A stretch of DNA of 64,000 nucleotides from RGIG1959 sp964564305 (GTDB lineage Bacteria > Bacillota > Clostridia > Oscillospirales > Acutalibacteraceae): assembly GCA_964564305.1 (NCBI GenBank), contig CAZMAM010000002.1, positions 14,042-78,041 on the forward strand, written 5' to 3'. The position numbers and the translations under genes are program-made. The notes under the pieces are model-generated. The model saw only the letters and a list, made by a program, of their open reading frames with translations, ran no database searches and was not told where the DNA came from. Positions 53,936-63,974 of the stretch are shown here, piece by piece. Numbering within the stretch: the stretch's first letter is position 1; every line of letters begins with the position of its first letter.

Positions 53936-55483
53936 ATGAAAGCATACAGTGATTTGGAATATCTGTCACTTAACAAATGGCATAAATTTAGCTATAAATT
54001 CCTTTCATTTTTTGCCAACATTCCCCATGCCTTTGGCAATTTTTTTAAGAAAATCTGGGGCGGCATTAAGGGCTGTGCTCTCGGTGTGGTGAATGAGTGC
54101 AAAGATATTGTCAACACCTTTATCCATGGCGATTGGAAGACGAAGACATCCTTTTTTGTGATGGGATTCGGAAATCTCGCCAGAGGGCAGATTTTAAGAG
54201 GCTTGCTCTTCCTTCTGATGGAGGTTGTCTTCATCTTCTATATGGTCACCACCGGAGGATATTGGCTTTCCATGTTGCCAAGCCTCGGTCATCAGGGCCC
54301 GACGCAGGATTACAACGCTGTTTTGGATGCGTACACCACCACGTATCACGACAATTCCTTTAAAATTCTGCTTTACGGCGTCCTCACGATTTTCTTTATT
54401 GTTGCTTTTATTTATACCTGGCGGGTCAATGTCCGTCAAAATAAGATTGCGGAGGAAATTCTCCGTTCCGGAAAGAAGTTAAAGAGAGACAAAGACGATT
54501 TGCGCTCTATGATCGATGAAAAATTCCATGCGACGTTGCTGGCCCTTCCGATGACCGGCATTGTGGTTTTCACGGTATTGCCTATCGTCTTTATGATTTT
54601 GGTTGCCTTTACCAATTACGATGGCAACCATAACGGTTATTCGAATGCGCTGTTCCAATGGGTAGGTTTAGATAACTTTAGAACCCTGTTCAGCTGGACG
54701 TCTACCGGAGGCTCCGGAACGCAGTCATATGCCGCTACCTTCGGAGAAATCTTGGTTTGGACACTGGCGTGGGCATTTTTTGCGACCTTTACCAACTACT
54801 TCCTCGGGATGTTCGTCGCTATGATGATTAACAAAAAGGGCATACGTCTGAAGAAGATGTGGCGCACCATTTTGGTCATGACAGTGGCCATCCCGCAATT
54901 TATTTCCCTGTTGTACGTTTCCAAGATGTTCGCGAAAAACGGCTTGATTAATCTCTCGCTCGGTCCTCAGGGCTTAGGATGGATACAGAATCCCTTGCCG
55001 TTCTGGGAAAACGAATGGTGGGCGAGAATCACCGTGATTATTATCAATATCTGGATTGGTATTCCGTATCTGATGTTGATTGCCACCGGTATCTTAATGA
55101 ATATTCCGGCGGATCTTTATGAATCCGCCAAGATAGACGGCGCCAATGCGTGGCAGCAATTCAGGAAGATTACACTGCCCTATATGCTGTTCATTACGGC
55201 TCCTTATTTGCTTACTCAGTTTACCGGGAATATGAACAACTTCAATGTTATCTATCTGTTAACCGGAGGCGGACCGACGAATCCCCGCGCGTCCGGTGCG
55301 GCCGGGTCTGTCGGCTTTACCGACTTGCTGGTCACCTGGCTGTTCAAGATAACAACCGGTGCGGAGTCGCAGTACTATTTGGCTTCTGTGGTTGGCATCA
55401 TGGTCTTCGTGGTGGTTGCGGTGATCTCCCTTATTGTGTACAATGCCCTGCCGTCAATTAAGAATGAGGAGGATTACCAGTGA
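53936..55483 (+). CDS. malF: maltodextrin ABC transporter permease (MalF-type)
   Basis: An inner permease subunit of 515 residues. An N-terminal region of about 200 residues holds two extra transmembrane pairs before the core. The core has about six helices and the EAA loop (YESAKIDGANAWQQFRKITLP) that contacts the ATPase. MalF-type proteins of Firmicutes with such an N-terminal extension are known. I chose ATG 53936, 7 bp after AAGGGG; the preceding ATG 53933 is also possible. The stop overlaps the malG start by one base. Confidence 0.9.
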   Translation: MKAYSDLEYLSLNKWHKFSYKFLSFFANIPHAFGNFFKKIWGGIKGCALGVVNECKDIVNTFIHGDWKTKTSFFVMGFGNLARGQILRGLLFLLMEVVFIFYMVTTGGYWLSMLPSLGHQGPTQDYNAVLDAYTTTYHDNSFKILLYGVLTIFFIVAFIYTWRVNVRQNKIAEEILRSGKKLKRDKDDLRSMIDEKFHATLLALPMTGIVVFTVLPIVFMILVAFTNYDGNHNGYSNALFQWVGLDNFRTLFSWTSTGGSGTQSYAATFGEILVWTLAWAFFATFTNYFLGMFVAMMINKKGIRLKKMWRTILVMTVAIPQFISLLYVSKMFAKNGLINLSLGPQGLGWIQNPLPFWENEWWARITVIIINIWIGIPYLMLIATGILMNIPADLYESAKIDGANAWQQFRKITLPYMLFITAPYLLTQFTGNMNNFNVIYLLTGGGPTNPRASGAAGSVGFTDLLVTWLFKITTGAESQYYLASVVGIMVFVVVAVISLIVYNALPSIKNEEDYQ

Positions 55484-56361
55484 TGAGCAAAAATAAAGGC
55501 AGCACCATGAAACAGCACATGGGTTTGAAGGCTGTCAATCGCATCAGCAACACCGCTATCTACATTTTGTTGATTATCATCAGCGTTATTTGGCTTTTGC
55601 CCTTTGTGTTCATCCTTCTGCAATCCTTCCGCTGTGAACTTACCGGGCAGGTCGGGTATATTATTCCCAAGCAATGGGGGTTCCAAAATTACATTAACCT
55701 TTGGAATTCCGATTTTAAACGTTGGTATGTCAACACCTTTATTATCGCATTGGCTTCTGCCGTGTTGGTTACCATTATTCAGTTGTGCATGAGTTATACG
55801 CTCTCCCGTTTTCGTTTTAAACTCAGAAAACCGCTGATGCGATTCATGCTGATTTTGGGCATGTTCCCCGGAATGCTCACCATGATTATCCTCTACCGTG
55901 TTCTGGCGGATCTCGGCCTGACTCAGGAAAATGCGGTTCCCGGCTTAATTTTAGTGGGCGTGGCGTCTTCCGGCATGGGTTATTATGTTTCCAAAGGCTT
56001 CTTCGACACCATTCCCAAATCGCTGGATGAAGCCGCCAGAGTGGATGGCGCAACCAGATTCCAAGTTCTGTACAAAATCATTCTTCCCCTGTCCAAGCCC
56101 ATCGTGATTTATACGATTTTAACGGCGTTTATGGGGCCTTGGGGCGATTTCGTCTTCGCAAGATATGTGGCGTTTGGAACATCCGCCGGGTACAACGTTG
56201 CGGTCGGAATGTACAGTTGGCTCTCCAACGATCAGATTAACAACATGTACACCACCTTCTGCGCGGGCGGCGTTATCGTTGCCATCCCGGTGACGATTCT
56301 GTTCCTCTGCCTGGAGAAGTATTATGTCGAGGGCGTGACCGGCGGCGCCGTTAAAGGCTAA
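55483..56361 (+). CDS. malG: maltodextrin ABC transporter permease (MalG-type)
   Basis: The second permease subunit, 292 residues, with six predicted helices and the EAA loop LDEAARVDGATRFQVLYKIILPLSKP. The C-terminus EKYYVEGVTGGAVKG is characteristic of MalG-like proteins. ATG 55483 is preceded by GAGGAGG. A GTG one codon earlier is an alternative. Confidence 0.93.
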   Translation: MSKNKGSTMKQHMGLKAVNRISNTAIYILLIIISVIWLLPFVFILLQSFRCELTGQVGYIIPKQWGFQNYINLWNSDFKRWYVNTFIIALASAVLVTIIQLCMSYTLSRFRFKLRKPLMRFMLILGMFPGMLTMIILYRVLADLGLTQENAVPGLILVGVASSGMGYYVSKGFFDTIPKSLDEAARVDGATRFQVLYKIILPLSKPIVIYTILTAFMGPWGDFVFARYVAFGTSAGYNVAVGMYSWLSNDQINNMYTTFCAGGVIVAIPVTILFLCLEKYYVEGVTGGAVKG

Positions 56362-56383
56362 TAAGAAGGGAGTGCATTAAATA

Positions 56384-57505
56384 ATGGCAAGTGTGAAACT
56401 GACCGATGTCAAAAAGGTTTATGACAATAATGTGGTAGCCGTCCACGATTTCAATCTGGATATCAAAGACAAAGAGTTTGTGGTGTTCGTCGGTCCTTCC
56501 GGCTGCGGAAAATCCACTACCCTTCGCATGATTGCCGGTTTGGAGGATATCAGCGGCGGTACCGTGGAGATTGACGGCGAGGTTGTCAACGATCTGCAGC
56601 CGAAAGATCGGGGCGTTGCCATGGTCTTCCAAAACTATGCGTTGTATCCGCATATGACGGTATACGACAACATTGCTTTTTCGCTTCGTCTGCAAAAGAT
56701 GAAGGAAGATGTTATCTACGAAAAGGTGACCAGAGCGGCGGATATTTTAGGCATCACGGAGTACCTGTTGCGTAAACCCCGCGCGCTTTCCGGCGGCCAG
56801 CGGCAGCGTGTGGCGATCGGGCGCGCCATGGTGCGGGATTCCAAAGTCTTTCTTATGGACGAGCCTCTTTCCAATTTGGACGCGAAACTCCGCAATCAGA
56901 TGCGCGCAGAAATTATCCTTCTGCGCCAGCAGTTGGATACCACCTTTATCTATGTCACTCACGATCAGACCGAAGCCATGACTTTGGGCGATCGCATCGT
57001 GATTATGAAAGACGGCTATATCATGCAGGTGGGTACGCCCACAGAAGTTTTTGAAATGCCGGAGAATCTCTTTGTGGCGGAATTTATCGGCGCGCCGAAA
57101 ATGAACATCATCAAAACCAATCTCATAGTGGAAAACGGGAAATATTATGTGACTCCGTTTGGGTCCAAGATTCCTGTTGAGGGCGAGAAGGGTGAGATGC
57201 TGGCCAGAAGGGCCGTCAAATCCGGTGAAATTCTTCTTGGCGTCCGTCCAGAGCATATTGTGCTTTCTCATGAAGCCGAGCACTCCATTCCCTGCAAGCT
57301 GATTGTCAACGAGATGATGGGCTCCGAGCTGCATCTGCATGTGGACACCGAAGACGGTACCCGTATGGTGGTGCGCATTCCGACTTTGGATTTGGACAGC
57401 AGAGATCGCGAATCGTTGGTGACCGGTCACGGTCTGCACATTACTTTCGGCGGAAGAGCCATGCATTTCTTCGACCCGAAGACGGAGAAGAATCTGCTGT
57501 TCTAA
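56384..57505 (+). CDS. msmX: sugar ABC transporter ATPase (MsmX/UgpC-type)
   Basis: The ATPase energising the MalFG-type permease, 373 residues. It has Walker A GPSGCGKST (about 36-44), the Q loop FQNYALYPHMTV, the signature LSGGQRQRVAIGRA near 133, Walker B VFLMDEPLSNLD, and the switch histidine in THDQTEAM. The C-terminal TOBE-like regulatory domain is present (VRPEHIVL). It lies 22 bp after malG. ATPases of this type often serve several sugar importers. Confidence 0.95.
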   Translation: MASVKLTDVKKVYDNNVVAVHDFNLDIKDKEFVVFVGPSGCGKSTTLRMIAGLEDISGGTVEIDGEVVNDLQPKDRGVAMVFQNYALYPHMTVYDNIAFSLRLQKMKEDVIYEKVTRAADILGITEYLLRKPRALSGGQRQRVAIGRAMVRDSKVFLMDEPLSNLDAKLRNQMRAEIILLRQQLDTTFIYVTHDQTEAMTLGDRIVIMKDGYIMQVGTPTEVFEMPENLFVAEFIGAPKMNIIKTNLIVENGKYYVTPFGSKIPVEGEKGEMLARRAVKSGEILLGVRPEHIVLSHEAEHSIPCKLIVNEMMGSELHLHVDTEDGTRMVVRIPTLDLDSRDRESLVTGHGLHITFGGRAMHFFDPKTEKNLLF

Positions 57506-57546
57506 TCCGTGAGATCTGTTTGATTCGTTTGTTCGTATGAAAAAGG

Positions 57547-57580
57547 CCGTGGCTGCTTGGCGGCCACGGCTCTTTTTTCG
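57547..57580 (+). terminator. terminator behind the ABC operon
   Basis: The stem GCCGTGGC/GCCACGGC with a 9-nt loop is followed by TCTTTTTTC. Genes further right have to be read through or have their own promoter, which I did not find. Confidence 0.85.
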
Positions 57581-57607
57581 ACTGTATGGGGGAAGGGGAT
57601 TGGAAGA

Positions 57608-59302
57608 ATGGACAAAATCAGGCGTATATTTGCCCTTTTTCTCGCGGGTGTGCTGCTGATTGCCTGTTGCGGATGCGGGCGTGATCAGGAGGGTGATCAG
57701 CCCGCGCCGACGAAAGGGGGAGACAACGTGGCTAAGGATGTCACCGGGAAATATCTGCTGAACGAAAAAGGCGAGGCGGTTATCGACGATCCGTTTTGTC
57801 TTTCCGCTTCGGCCAGCGAGGATAATTACCGGGTATTCTATGAAATTTTTGTCGGTTCTTTTTCCGATTCTAACGGAGACGGTACGGGAGATTTGCGTGG
57901 AATTATCAACCGGATGGATTATCTGAACGACGGCAAAGAAGATTCCGGCGTGAGTCTGGGCGTGGAAGGCATCTGGCTTACCCCTATCTTTAAGTCTCAG
58001 AGTTATCACAAGTACGATGTAGATGATTACTATACGATCGATCCCGCTTTTGGCACCGAGGATGACCTGAAGGAACTGGTGCAGGTTTGCCATGAACGGA
58101 ATGTCAAGGTGATTCTCGATCTGGTGCTGAATCATACCGGAACCGGAAATCCTTGGTTTCAGGCTTTTTGTGCGGCGCATCGCAACGATGATCCCACGGA
58201 CCCGTATTACGATTTTTACACGTACTATACCGCGCAGGAGGATGAACCGAACGGCAGGGCTTTTGCCCCGCTCTCCGGTACCGATATCGATTACGAATGT
58301 AATTTTTCCAGCGGTATGCCGGAACTCAATTACGATAACGATGCGGTTCGGCAGGCGGTTTTGGATGTGGCGAAATATTATCTGAATCTTGGCGTGGACG
58401 GTTTTCGTTTTGACGCGGCGAAATATATTTATTTCGGCGACAATAAAACAAGCGGCGAATTTTGGCAATGGTATATGCAGGAACTTCGCGCGATTAAGCC
58501 GGATATTTACACCGTTGCGGAAGTTTGGGACAGCGATTCGGTGACGGATGAATATTTTTCCGCTTTGAATTGCTTTAATTTTACCGTTTCTCAGAGTTCC
58601 GGGCACGTTGCGCAGGCATCCCGTGCGGGCAATGTCGATGTCTATACCCACTATGTGCAGGCTTTTCTTGAAGAAATTCACGGTTTGCGGGAAGATGCGA
58701 TGATGGTGCCCTTTATTGCCAATCACGATACGGATCGCGCCGCCGGCTTTTTAACGGAAGCAAGCGGGCAAATGCGCATGGCGGCCAATTTGTATCTGCT
58801 GTCTTCCGGTTCGCCGTTCCTGTATTACGGTGAAGAAATCGGGTTGCGCGGTTCCCGCGGCGGATCGAATACCGACGCCAACCGGCGTTTAAAGATGGAA
58901 TGGGGCGATGAGGACACCGTTAAAGACCCGGTAGGATCCACTTACAAAGCGGATAACCGGGTGAACGCCACCGTTGCCGAACAAATTGGGGACGGAGACA
59001 GTTTATACAATTATTACAAAAAGCTGATTATGATTCGCAAGGCCAATCCGGCCATCGCCAGAGGCGAATATACCGCGCTGACCTGTGAGGGAACCAAACT
59101 GGGCGGTTTTGTTTCCGAATATGAGGGCGTGACGGTGGCGGTATTGCACAACACCACAGATGATCCGGTTACATACGATCTCTCTGCCGCGACGGATAAG
59201 CATTTTACCGTATTAAAAGCGGTTATCGGCGCGGGTTCCGCTTCTCTGGATGGGAATACGCTGACTGTTGACGGGAAAACGAGTGTTGTTTTGGGAGAGT
59301 AA
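57608..59302 (+). CDS. GH13 alpha-amylase family lipoprotein
   Basis: An alpha-glucan hydrolase of 564 residues, anchored outside. The lipoprotein signal ends near Cys 22 (LLIACCGC). The catalytic (beta/alpha)8 barrel begins near residue 77. Catalytic residues are the nucleophile Asp in GFRFDAAK (about 267), Glu in VAEVWD (about 305) and Asp in NHDTDR (about 373). DLVLNHTG and YYGEEIGL are the other conserved regions. It likely trims starch or maltodextrin for the ABC importer. ATG 57608 starts the signal peptide. Confidence 0.93.
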   Translation: MDKIRRIFALFLAGVLLIACCGCGRDQEGDQPAPTKGGDNVAKDVTGKYLLNEKGEAVIDDPFCLSASASEDNYRVFYEIFVGSFSDSNGDGTGDLRGIINRMDYLNDGKEDSGVSLGVEGIWLTPIFKSQSYHKYDVDDYYTIDPAFGTEDDLKELVQVCHERNVKVILDLVLNHTGTGNPWFQAFCAAHRNDDPTDPYYDFYTYYTAQEDEPNGRAFAPLSGTDIDYECNFSSGMPELNYDNDAVRQAVLDVAKYYLNLGVDGFRFDAAKYIYFGDNKTSGEFWQWYMQELRAIKPDIYTVAEVWDSDSVTDEYFSALNCFNFTVSQSSGHVAQASRAGNVDVYTHYVQAFLEEIHGLREDAMMVPFIANHDTDRAAGFLTEASGQMRMAANLYLLSSGSPFLYYGEEIGLRGSRGGSNTDANRRLKMEWGDEDTVKDPVGSTYKADNRVNATVAEQIGDGDSLYNYYKKLIMIRKANPAIARGEYTALTCEGTKLGGFVSEYEGVTVAVLHNTTDDPVTYDLSAATDKHFTVLKAVIGAGSASLDGNTLTVDGKTSVVLGE

Positions 59303-59305
59303 TCG

Positions 59306-61639
59306 ATGGAGAGGCTGAATAACGATTGGGAATTTGTCCCTCAGTGGACAGAATCCTTTTGCGGGGGCGAAGGGGAAGCACAGGCGGTGCGCCTGCCGCA
59401 TACCGTTAAAGAAATGCCGCTGCATTATGCCGACAGCCGCGATTATGAAATGGTAAGCGGTTACCGGCGCCATGTGGTTCTGTCTCGTCAGCAGGTCAGT
59501 CAGCGGGTTTTTCTGCAATTTGACGGCGCGGCGCATATTGCGACACTTTTTGTCAACGGGCAGCAAATTGCCGAACACCGCTGCGGTTATACGGCGTTTC
59601 GCGCGGAAATCACGTCTGCTGTTCGGCCGGGGGATAATCTTATCTGTGTAAAACTGGATTCCACCGAAAATCCTGCCGTGCCTCCTTTCGGATTTTTAAT
59701 CGATTATCTCACATTCGGCGGGCTATATCGAGATGCCTGGCTGGACATCCGCCCGCAGAAGATGATTACCGATCTTTTTGTACAAACGCCGGATCTTACC
59801 CATGCGCGGGTTTCCTGGCAGGCGAATCTTTCCGACGGCGATGCCGTGTTGGTGGAAATCCTTGATGAAAACGGTGTCGTGTTGGCCAGTTGCACCTCCG
59901 GCGGGAGCTCGGCGACGCTTTCGGTTCCCGGCGTTTCTCCTTGGACGACAGATCATCCGCAGCTGTATATTTGCCGTGCCGCTGTAACGGAAAACGGCGT
60001 CTTTGGGGATTGTGTGCAAACCACTTTCGGATTTCGCACGGCCGAATTTCTTTCGGACGGATTCTATCTGAACGGGGAGAGGCTTTTTTTACGGGGACTG
60101 AACCGCCACCAGAGTTATCCTTTTATTGGGTATGCCGCACCCGAGCGCCTGCAGCGGGAAGACGCCCGCATTTTAAAACAGGAACTCTGCTGCAACGCGG
60201 TGCGCACCAGCCATTATCCTCAGTCACCGTATTTTATTGATGCCTGCGACAGGGAGGGACTTTTGGTCTTTACCGAAATTCCCGGATGGCAGCATATCGG
60301 GGATGAAACGTGGCAGGATCAGGCGGTGCAAAATGTGGCCGAGATGATTACGCAATACCGCAATCATCCCAGCATTGTCCTTTGGGGCGTACGTATAAAC
60401 GAAAGTCTGGATTGTGATTTGCTTTACACCAGAACCAATGAATTGGCTCATCGGCTGGATCCGTCCCGTCAGACATCCGGTGTGCGGTATTTGTTAAAGA
60501 GTTCCCTGCTGGAAGATGTGTATGCCTACAATGATTTTTCCCATACCGGTGTCAATCCTGGGTGCAGACGGAAAGCCGATGTGACTCCGGACATGCAAAA
60601 GCCTTTTTTGATTTCCGAGTGTAACGGGCATATGTTTCCCACCAAGATGTTCGACCCTTGGCAAAAAAGGCAGGAACACGCGCTGCGTCATGCGCGGGTA
60701 CTCGATGACGCGATGGCGGACGGCGAGCATGCGGGTATGTTTGCCTGGTGTATGTTTGATTATTCGACACACCGGGATTTCGGCTCGGGTGATCGAATTT
60801 GCTACCACGGTGTGCTGGATGCTTTTCGTAATCCGAAGTTGGCGGCGGCGGTGTATGCTTCTCAGGGGGAAAAACCGATTTTGCAAGTGGGTTCCTGTAT
60901 GGATATCGGCGATTATTCCGAGGGCAAAGTCGATATCGTATATGCATTCACCAATGTGGACGAAGTCCGCCTGTATAAAAACGGGGAATATGTCGCTGCG
61001 TTTCGCCCGAAAGGTTATCGGGCAATGAAGCATCCGCCTGTGCTTATTGACGACATGGTTGGGGCGCAGTTGGAATCGCGGGAGGGCTTCGAAAAAGATA
61101 AAGCGGCGGCCTTTCGCCGTATTTTGCTTTCCGCAGGACATTACGGCTTTGAAAACCTGCCGAAAGCGGAACGGGAATTTATGGATTCCACCCTTGCGCT
61201 TTACCGTATGTCCTTCGATGAATTGTATATGCTCTACGGAAAATATGTCGGCAACTGGGGCGGTTCGGTGCCGACATGGCGGTTTGACGCTGTGAAAGAC
61301 GGTAAGGTTGTGGCGTCTTCCGTCAAAGGCCCGTCCGCATCGCTTCATCTGGAAGTTATTCCCACCGCCACGTCCCTTTATGAAGGGGAATGTTACGATA
61401 TGGCGGCGGTGCGTATCCGTGTGCTGGACGAATTCAACAACCCCGCACCCTATGCGCAATTGCCAGTCACGCTTTCCCTTCGGGGCGACGCACAGCTGGT
61501 GGGGCCGCAAATCATTACCCTTGAGGGCGGTTGCGCGGGAACGTATATCCGCACGGTCGGCAGGGCAGGGGAGGCGTGCCTAACCGTTTCTGCCCCGCAG
61601 ACGAAACCCGTTACCGTGGTGTTTACCGTGACCGATTAA
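59306..61639 (+). CDS. glycoside hydrolase family 2 protein
   Basis: A 777-residue cytoplasmic enzyme (no signal peptide) with the GH2 layout: an N-terminal sugar-binding domain, an immunoglobulin-like domain (about 155-240), and a TIM barrel from about 245. The acid/base Glu lies in WGVRINES (about 366) and the nucleophile is probably Glu in LISECNGH (about 438). The C-terminal third contains an extra beta-rich domain (VRIRVLDEFNNPAPYA). Specificity could be beta-galactosidase, beta-glucuronidase or beta-mannosidase. It sits 3 bp after the GH13 gene. A beta-glycosidase is unexpected in a maltodextrin locus. Confidence 0.85.
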   Translation: MERLNNDWEFVPQWTESFCGGEGEAQAVRLPHTVKEMPLHYADSRDYEMVSGYRRHVVLSRQQVSQRVFLQFDGAAHIATLFVNGQQIAEHRCGYTAFRAEITSAVRPGDNLICVKLDSTENPAVPPFGFLIDYLTFGGLYRDAWLDIRPQKMITDLFVQTPDLTHARVSWQANLSDGDAVLVEILDENGVVLASCTSGGSSATLSVPGVSPWTTDHPQLYICRAAVTENGVFGDCVQTTFGFRTAEFLSDGFYLNGERLFLRGLNRHQSYPFIGYAAPERLQREDARILKQELCCNAVRTSHYPQSPYFIDACDREGLLVFTEIPGWQHIGDETWQDQAVQNVAEMITQYRNHPSIVLWGVRINESLDCDLLYTRTNELAHRLDPSRQTSGVRYLLKSSLLEDVYAYNDFSHTGVNPGCRRKADVTPDMQKPFLISECNGHMFPTKMFDPWQKRQEHALRHARVLDDAMADGEHAGMFAWCMFDYSTHRDFGSGDRICYHGVLDAFRNPKLAAAVYASQGEKPILQVGSCMDIGDYSEGKVDIVYAFTNVDEVRLYKNGEYVAAFRPKGYRAMKHPPVLIDDMVGAQLESREGFEKDKAAAFRRILLSAGHYGFENLPKAEREFMDSTLALYRMSFDELYMLYGKYVGNWGGSVPTWRFDAVKDGKVVASSVKGPSASLHLEVIPTATSLYEGECYDMAAVRIRVLDEFNNPAPYAQLPVTLSLRGDAQLVGPQIITLEGGCAGTYIRTVGRAGEACLTVSAPQTKPVTVVFTVTD

Positions 61640-61651
61640 AAGGACAGTATT

Positions 61652-63613
61652 ATGACACTAACCTATTCTTCAGAATCCTTTGAACAAAAATACACCTATT
61701 CGGGTGACGATTTGGGGGCTGTGTACTCCCGGGAAAAGACCGCTTTTCGCGTATGGGCGCCCACCGCGCAATCGGTAACGTTGGAGCTGTACCGTTCGGG
61801 CAATGAGACCCATCGCGACCGGTTTATGACGGTTCCCATGGCGCCGGGCGAGAGCGGTACTTGGGAAGCGCTGGTTGGCGGCGATTTGAACGGCGTATAT
61901 TATACCTACAAGGTCAATACAGAAGGAAAATCTGCGCGCGCATGCGATCCTTACGCCCGTGCCACGGGTGTAAATGGGAAACGGGCGATGGTAATCGATT
62001 TAAGCGCCACGAATCCTCTCGGTTGGGAAGAAGATATAAACCCCCACGCCGGTGAGCGGATAACCGACGCGGTGATTTATGAACTGCATTTGCGGGATCT
62101 TTCCGCCGATGCAAGTTCCGGGATTGTTCATACGGGAAAATTTCTCGGCCTTACCGAAACGGGGACCAAAACGCCCGGCGGAATGCCTACCGGGCTCGAT
62201 CATATCAAAGAACTCGGCGTAACCCATATTCACCTGCTTCCGGTATATGATTTCGGATCGGTGGATGAAGCCGCGCCGGAAAAAGAACAGTACAACTGGG
62301 GATACGATCCCGTCAATTTTAATGTGCCGGAAGGCTCATACGCCACCGATCCCTATCACGGCGAAGTACGGGTAAAAGAAATGAAGTGCATGATTCGCGC
62401 GCTTCACGAAAACGGCCTGAGCGTGATTATGGATGTGGTGTATAATCATGTTCAGTACGCAGAAAGCTTTTGTTTTAACCGGCTGGTGCCGGGATATTTT
62501 TCCCGAACAGATGCCCATGGTCACCTTTCCAACGGATCGGGATGCGGGAACGACACCGCTTCCGAACGCAGTATGGTGCGCAAATACATTGTCGATTCGG
62601 TCAATTACTGGGCGGACGAATATCATATTGACGGGTTTCGCTTTGATTTGGTGGGATTATTGGATATTGATACCGTCAACGAAATCGTTTGTACGGTTCA
62701 TCAAAAACATCCGGACGTGATTTTTTACGGTGAAGGATGGACCATGGGAACCGCCGTGACCAAGCAGGGAGTGGAACTGGCCACCCAATGGAATTCGTGG
62801 AAGACGCCGGATTTTGCCTATTTTTCCGATACGATGCGCGATGCCTTGAAGGGCGGTACTTTTCACCGGGAACCCGGATATGTCGCGGGCGGATTCGATA
62901 AAACGGGGACGGTGTTTGGCTGTATTCAGGGCAGAACCGATTGGTCGGCCAATCCTTCTCAAATGATCAATTATGCTTCTTGTCACGACAATCACACGTT
63001 GTTCGACCGGCTGGAGCTTTCCCGCTTGGATGCCTCCCGTGAGGACTTAATCCGTATGAACAAGCTGGCGGCCGCCATTGTATTCGGGTCTCAGGGTGTT
63101 CCCTTTTTTCAGGCCGGGGAAGAAATGCTGCGCACCAAGGCAGATCGCCACGGCTGTCTGGTGGAGAACAGCTACAATGCGCCAGACGCAGTGAACAGCA
63201 TCAAATGGATGACATTGGATAATCCGCAGACAGCGGCGGTCAGCGCTTACTATCAAGGGCTTATTGCTTTTCGCAAGGCGCATGCGGGGCTGCGGCTGTC
63301 ATCCCATGAGGAGGCGCAGGCGCATATTACCGCTCATTCATCCCCTCCGCCCAATGTGCTTGCGTTTCATATTACCTGTGATGAAGATGCGCCGCTGATT
63401 TTGATTTTTAATCCCACTCGGGAAAACGCGGAAATTTCTCTTCCCGAAGGCAACTGGGGTGTGTATGTCAACGGAGAACAGGCAGGTACCCGTCTTTTGG
63501 ATGTGGCTTGCGAAAAGGCGGACGTTCCGCCCATTTCCGCCATGATGATGGTGAAGCGCAGCGAATCCGCTGTGTTGCGTCATGAAGACCGGTCCGCACA
63601 ACCAAAATTGTAA
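61652..63613 (+). CDS. pulA: type I pullulanase
   Basis: A debranching enzyme cleaving alpha-1,6 bonds in pullulan or limit dextrins, 653 residues, without a signal peptide, so cytoplasmic. An N-terminal CBM48-like domain (FRVWAPTAQSVTLELY) precedes the barrel. The type I marker YNWGYDP is near residue 213. Catalytic Asp is in GFRFDLVG (about 332), Glu in GEGWTMG (about 360), and Asp in SCHDNHT (about 446). It lies 12 bp after the GH2 gene and completes alpha-glucan breakdown after uptake. Confidence 0.95.
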   Translation: MTLTYSSESFEQKYTYSGDDLGAVYSREKTAFRVWAPTAQSVTLELYRSGNETHRDRFMTVPMAPGESGTWEALVGGDLNGVYYTYKVNTEGKSARACDPYARATGVNGKRAMVIDLSATNPLGWEEDINPHAGERITDAVIYELHLRDLSADASSGIVHTGKFLGLTETGTKTPGGMPTGLDHIKELGVTHIHLLPVYDFGSVDEAAPEKEQYNWGYDPVNFNVPEGSYATDPYHGEVRVKEMKCMIRALHENGLSVIMDVVYNHVQYAESFCFNRLVPGYFSRTDAHGHLSNGSGCGNDTASERSMVRKYIVDSVNYWADEYHIDGFRFDLVGLLDIDTVNEIVCTVHQKHPDVIFYGEGWTMGTAVTKQGVELATQWNSWKTPDFAYFSDTMRDALKGGTFHREPGYVAGGFDKTGTVFGCIQGRTDWSANPSQMINYASCHDNHTLFDRLELSRLDASREDLIRMNKLAAAIVFGSQGVPFFQAGEEMLRTKADRHGCLVENSYNAPDAVNSIKWMTLDNPQTAAVSAYYQGLIAFRKAHAGLRLSSHEEAQAHITAHSSPPPNVLAFHITCDEDAPLILIFNPTRENAEISLPEGNWGVYVNGEQAGTRLLDVACEKADVPPISAMMMVKRSESAVLRHEDRSAQPKL

Positions 63614-63662
63614 AAGAGACCGTCAAATCCGAACAGCCACAGATGTAAAAGAGACCGTCAAA
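63609..63662. repeat. 19-bp direct repeat behind pulA
   Basis: TGTAAAAGAGACCGTCAAA occurs at 63609-63627, over the last pulA codons, and again at 63644-63662, period 35. It suggests a small duplication or an insertion footprint at the 3' end of pulA. Confidence 0.8.
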
Positions 63663-63761
63663 GCTGTTAAGGGCTGTAAAGGCATATTCGCCGAAGCGAT
63701 AATAGATCGGTTGGTTTCGGGTTTCGAAGGGTTTGCACATCACTGAGTGCAAAATAAGAAT

Positions 63762-63792
63762 CCGCCGAAGTAAAAAAAAAATACCCCGGCGG
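63762..63792. terminator. hairpin with ten-A loop
   Basis: The stem CCGCCG..GTA/TAC..CGGCGG encloses ten A (plus strand). It may work as a terminator in either direction for pulA or for a leftward gene from beyond the window. The T-run lies in the loop, so its strength is doubtful. Confidence 0.35.
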
Positions 63793-63842
63793 CATTCAAT
63801 AAAACAAGTTCAGATTTTTTTCGGAGCGCGGCGTGATTTTGG

Positions 63843-63974
63843 TCATGCCGCGTTCTCGTTTATCAGGTCGTTTAAAAGCGAGGCGGGAAGTATCCCGATG
63901 TAGTTGTAGCTGATGTCACCATGGCATTTTTGGATTTTAAAAAAAGCGAAAATTGCAATAATAAGTTGAACACG
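63843..63974 (-). other. short leftward open frame, possible gene remnant
   Basis: On the minus strand a 43-codon frame, bounded upstream by an in-frame TAG at 63975-63977, ends in HGDISYNYIGILPASLLNDLINENAA-like sequence given here only by its ends: HGDISYNY and LLNDLINENAA. The residue composition looks protein-like, but no start is clear and I cannot name a family. It could be the tail of a degraded transposase or other accessory gene. The rest of 63614-64000 shows nothing else. Confidence 0.3.

Noticed and set aside
56747..58726. A 659-codon leftward frame opposite msmX and the GH13 gene
   Set aside because: It runs across two clear genes and a terminator, lacks family motifs and is a codon-bias shadow.
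63468..63752. A 94-codon leftward frame over the pulA end
   Set aside because: Half of it is antisense to pulA and the rest crosses the direct repeats. There is no start signal, so it was treated as chance, though a repeat-borne peptide cannot be fully excluded.
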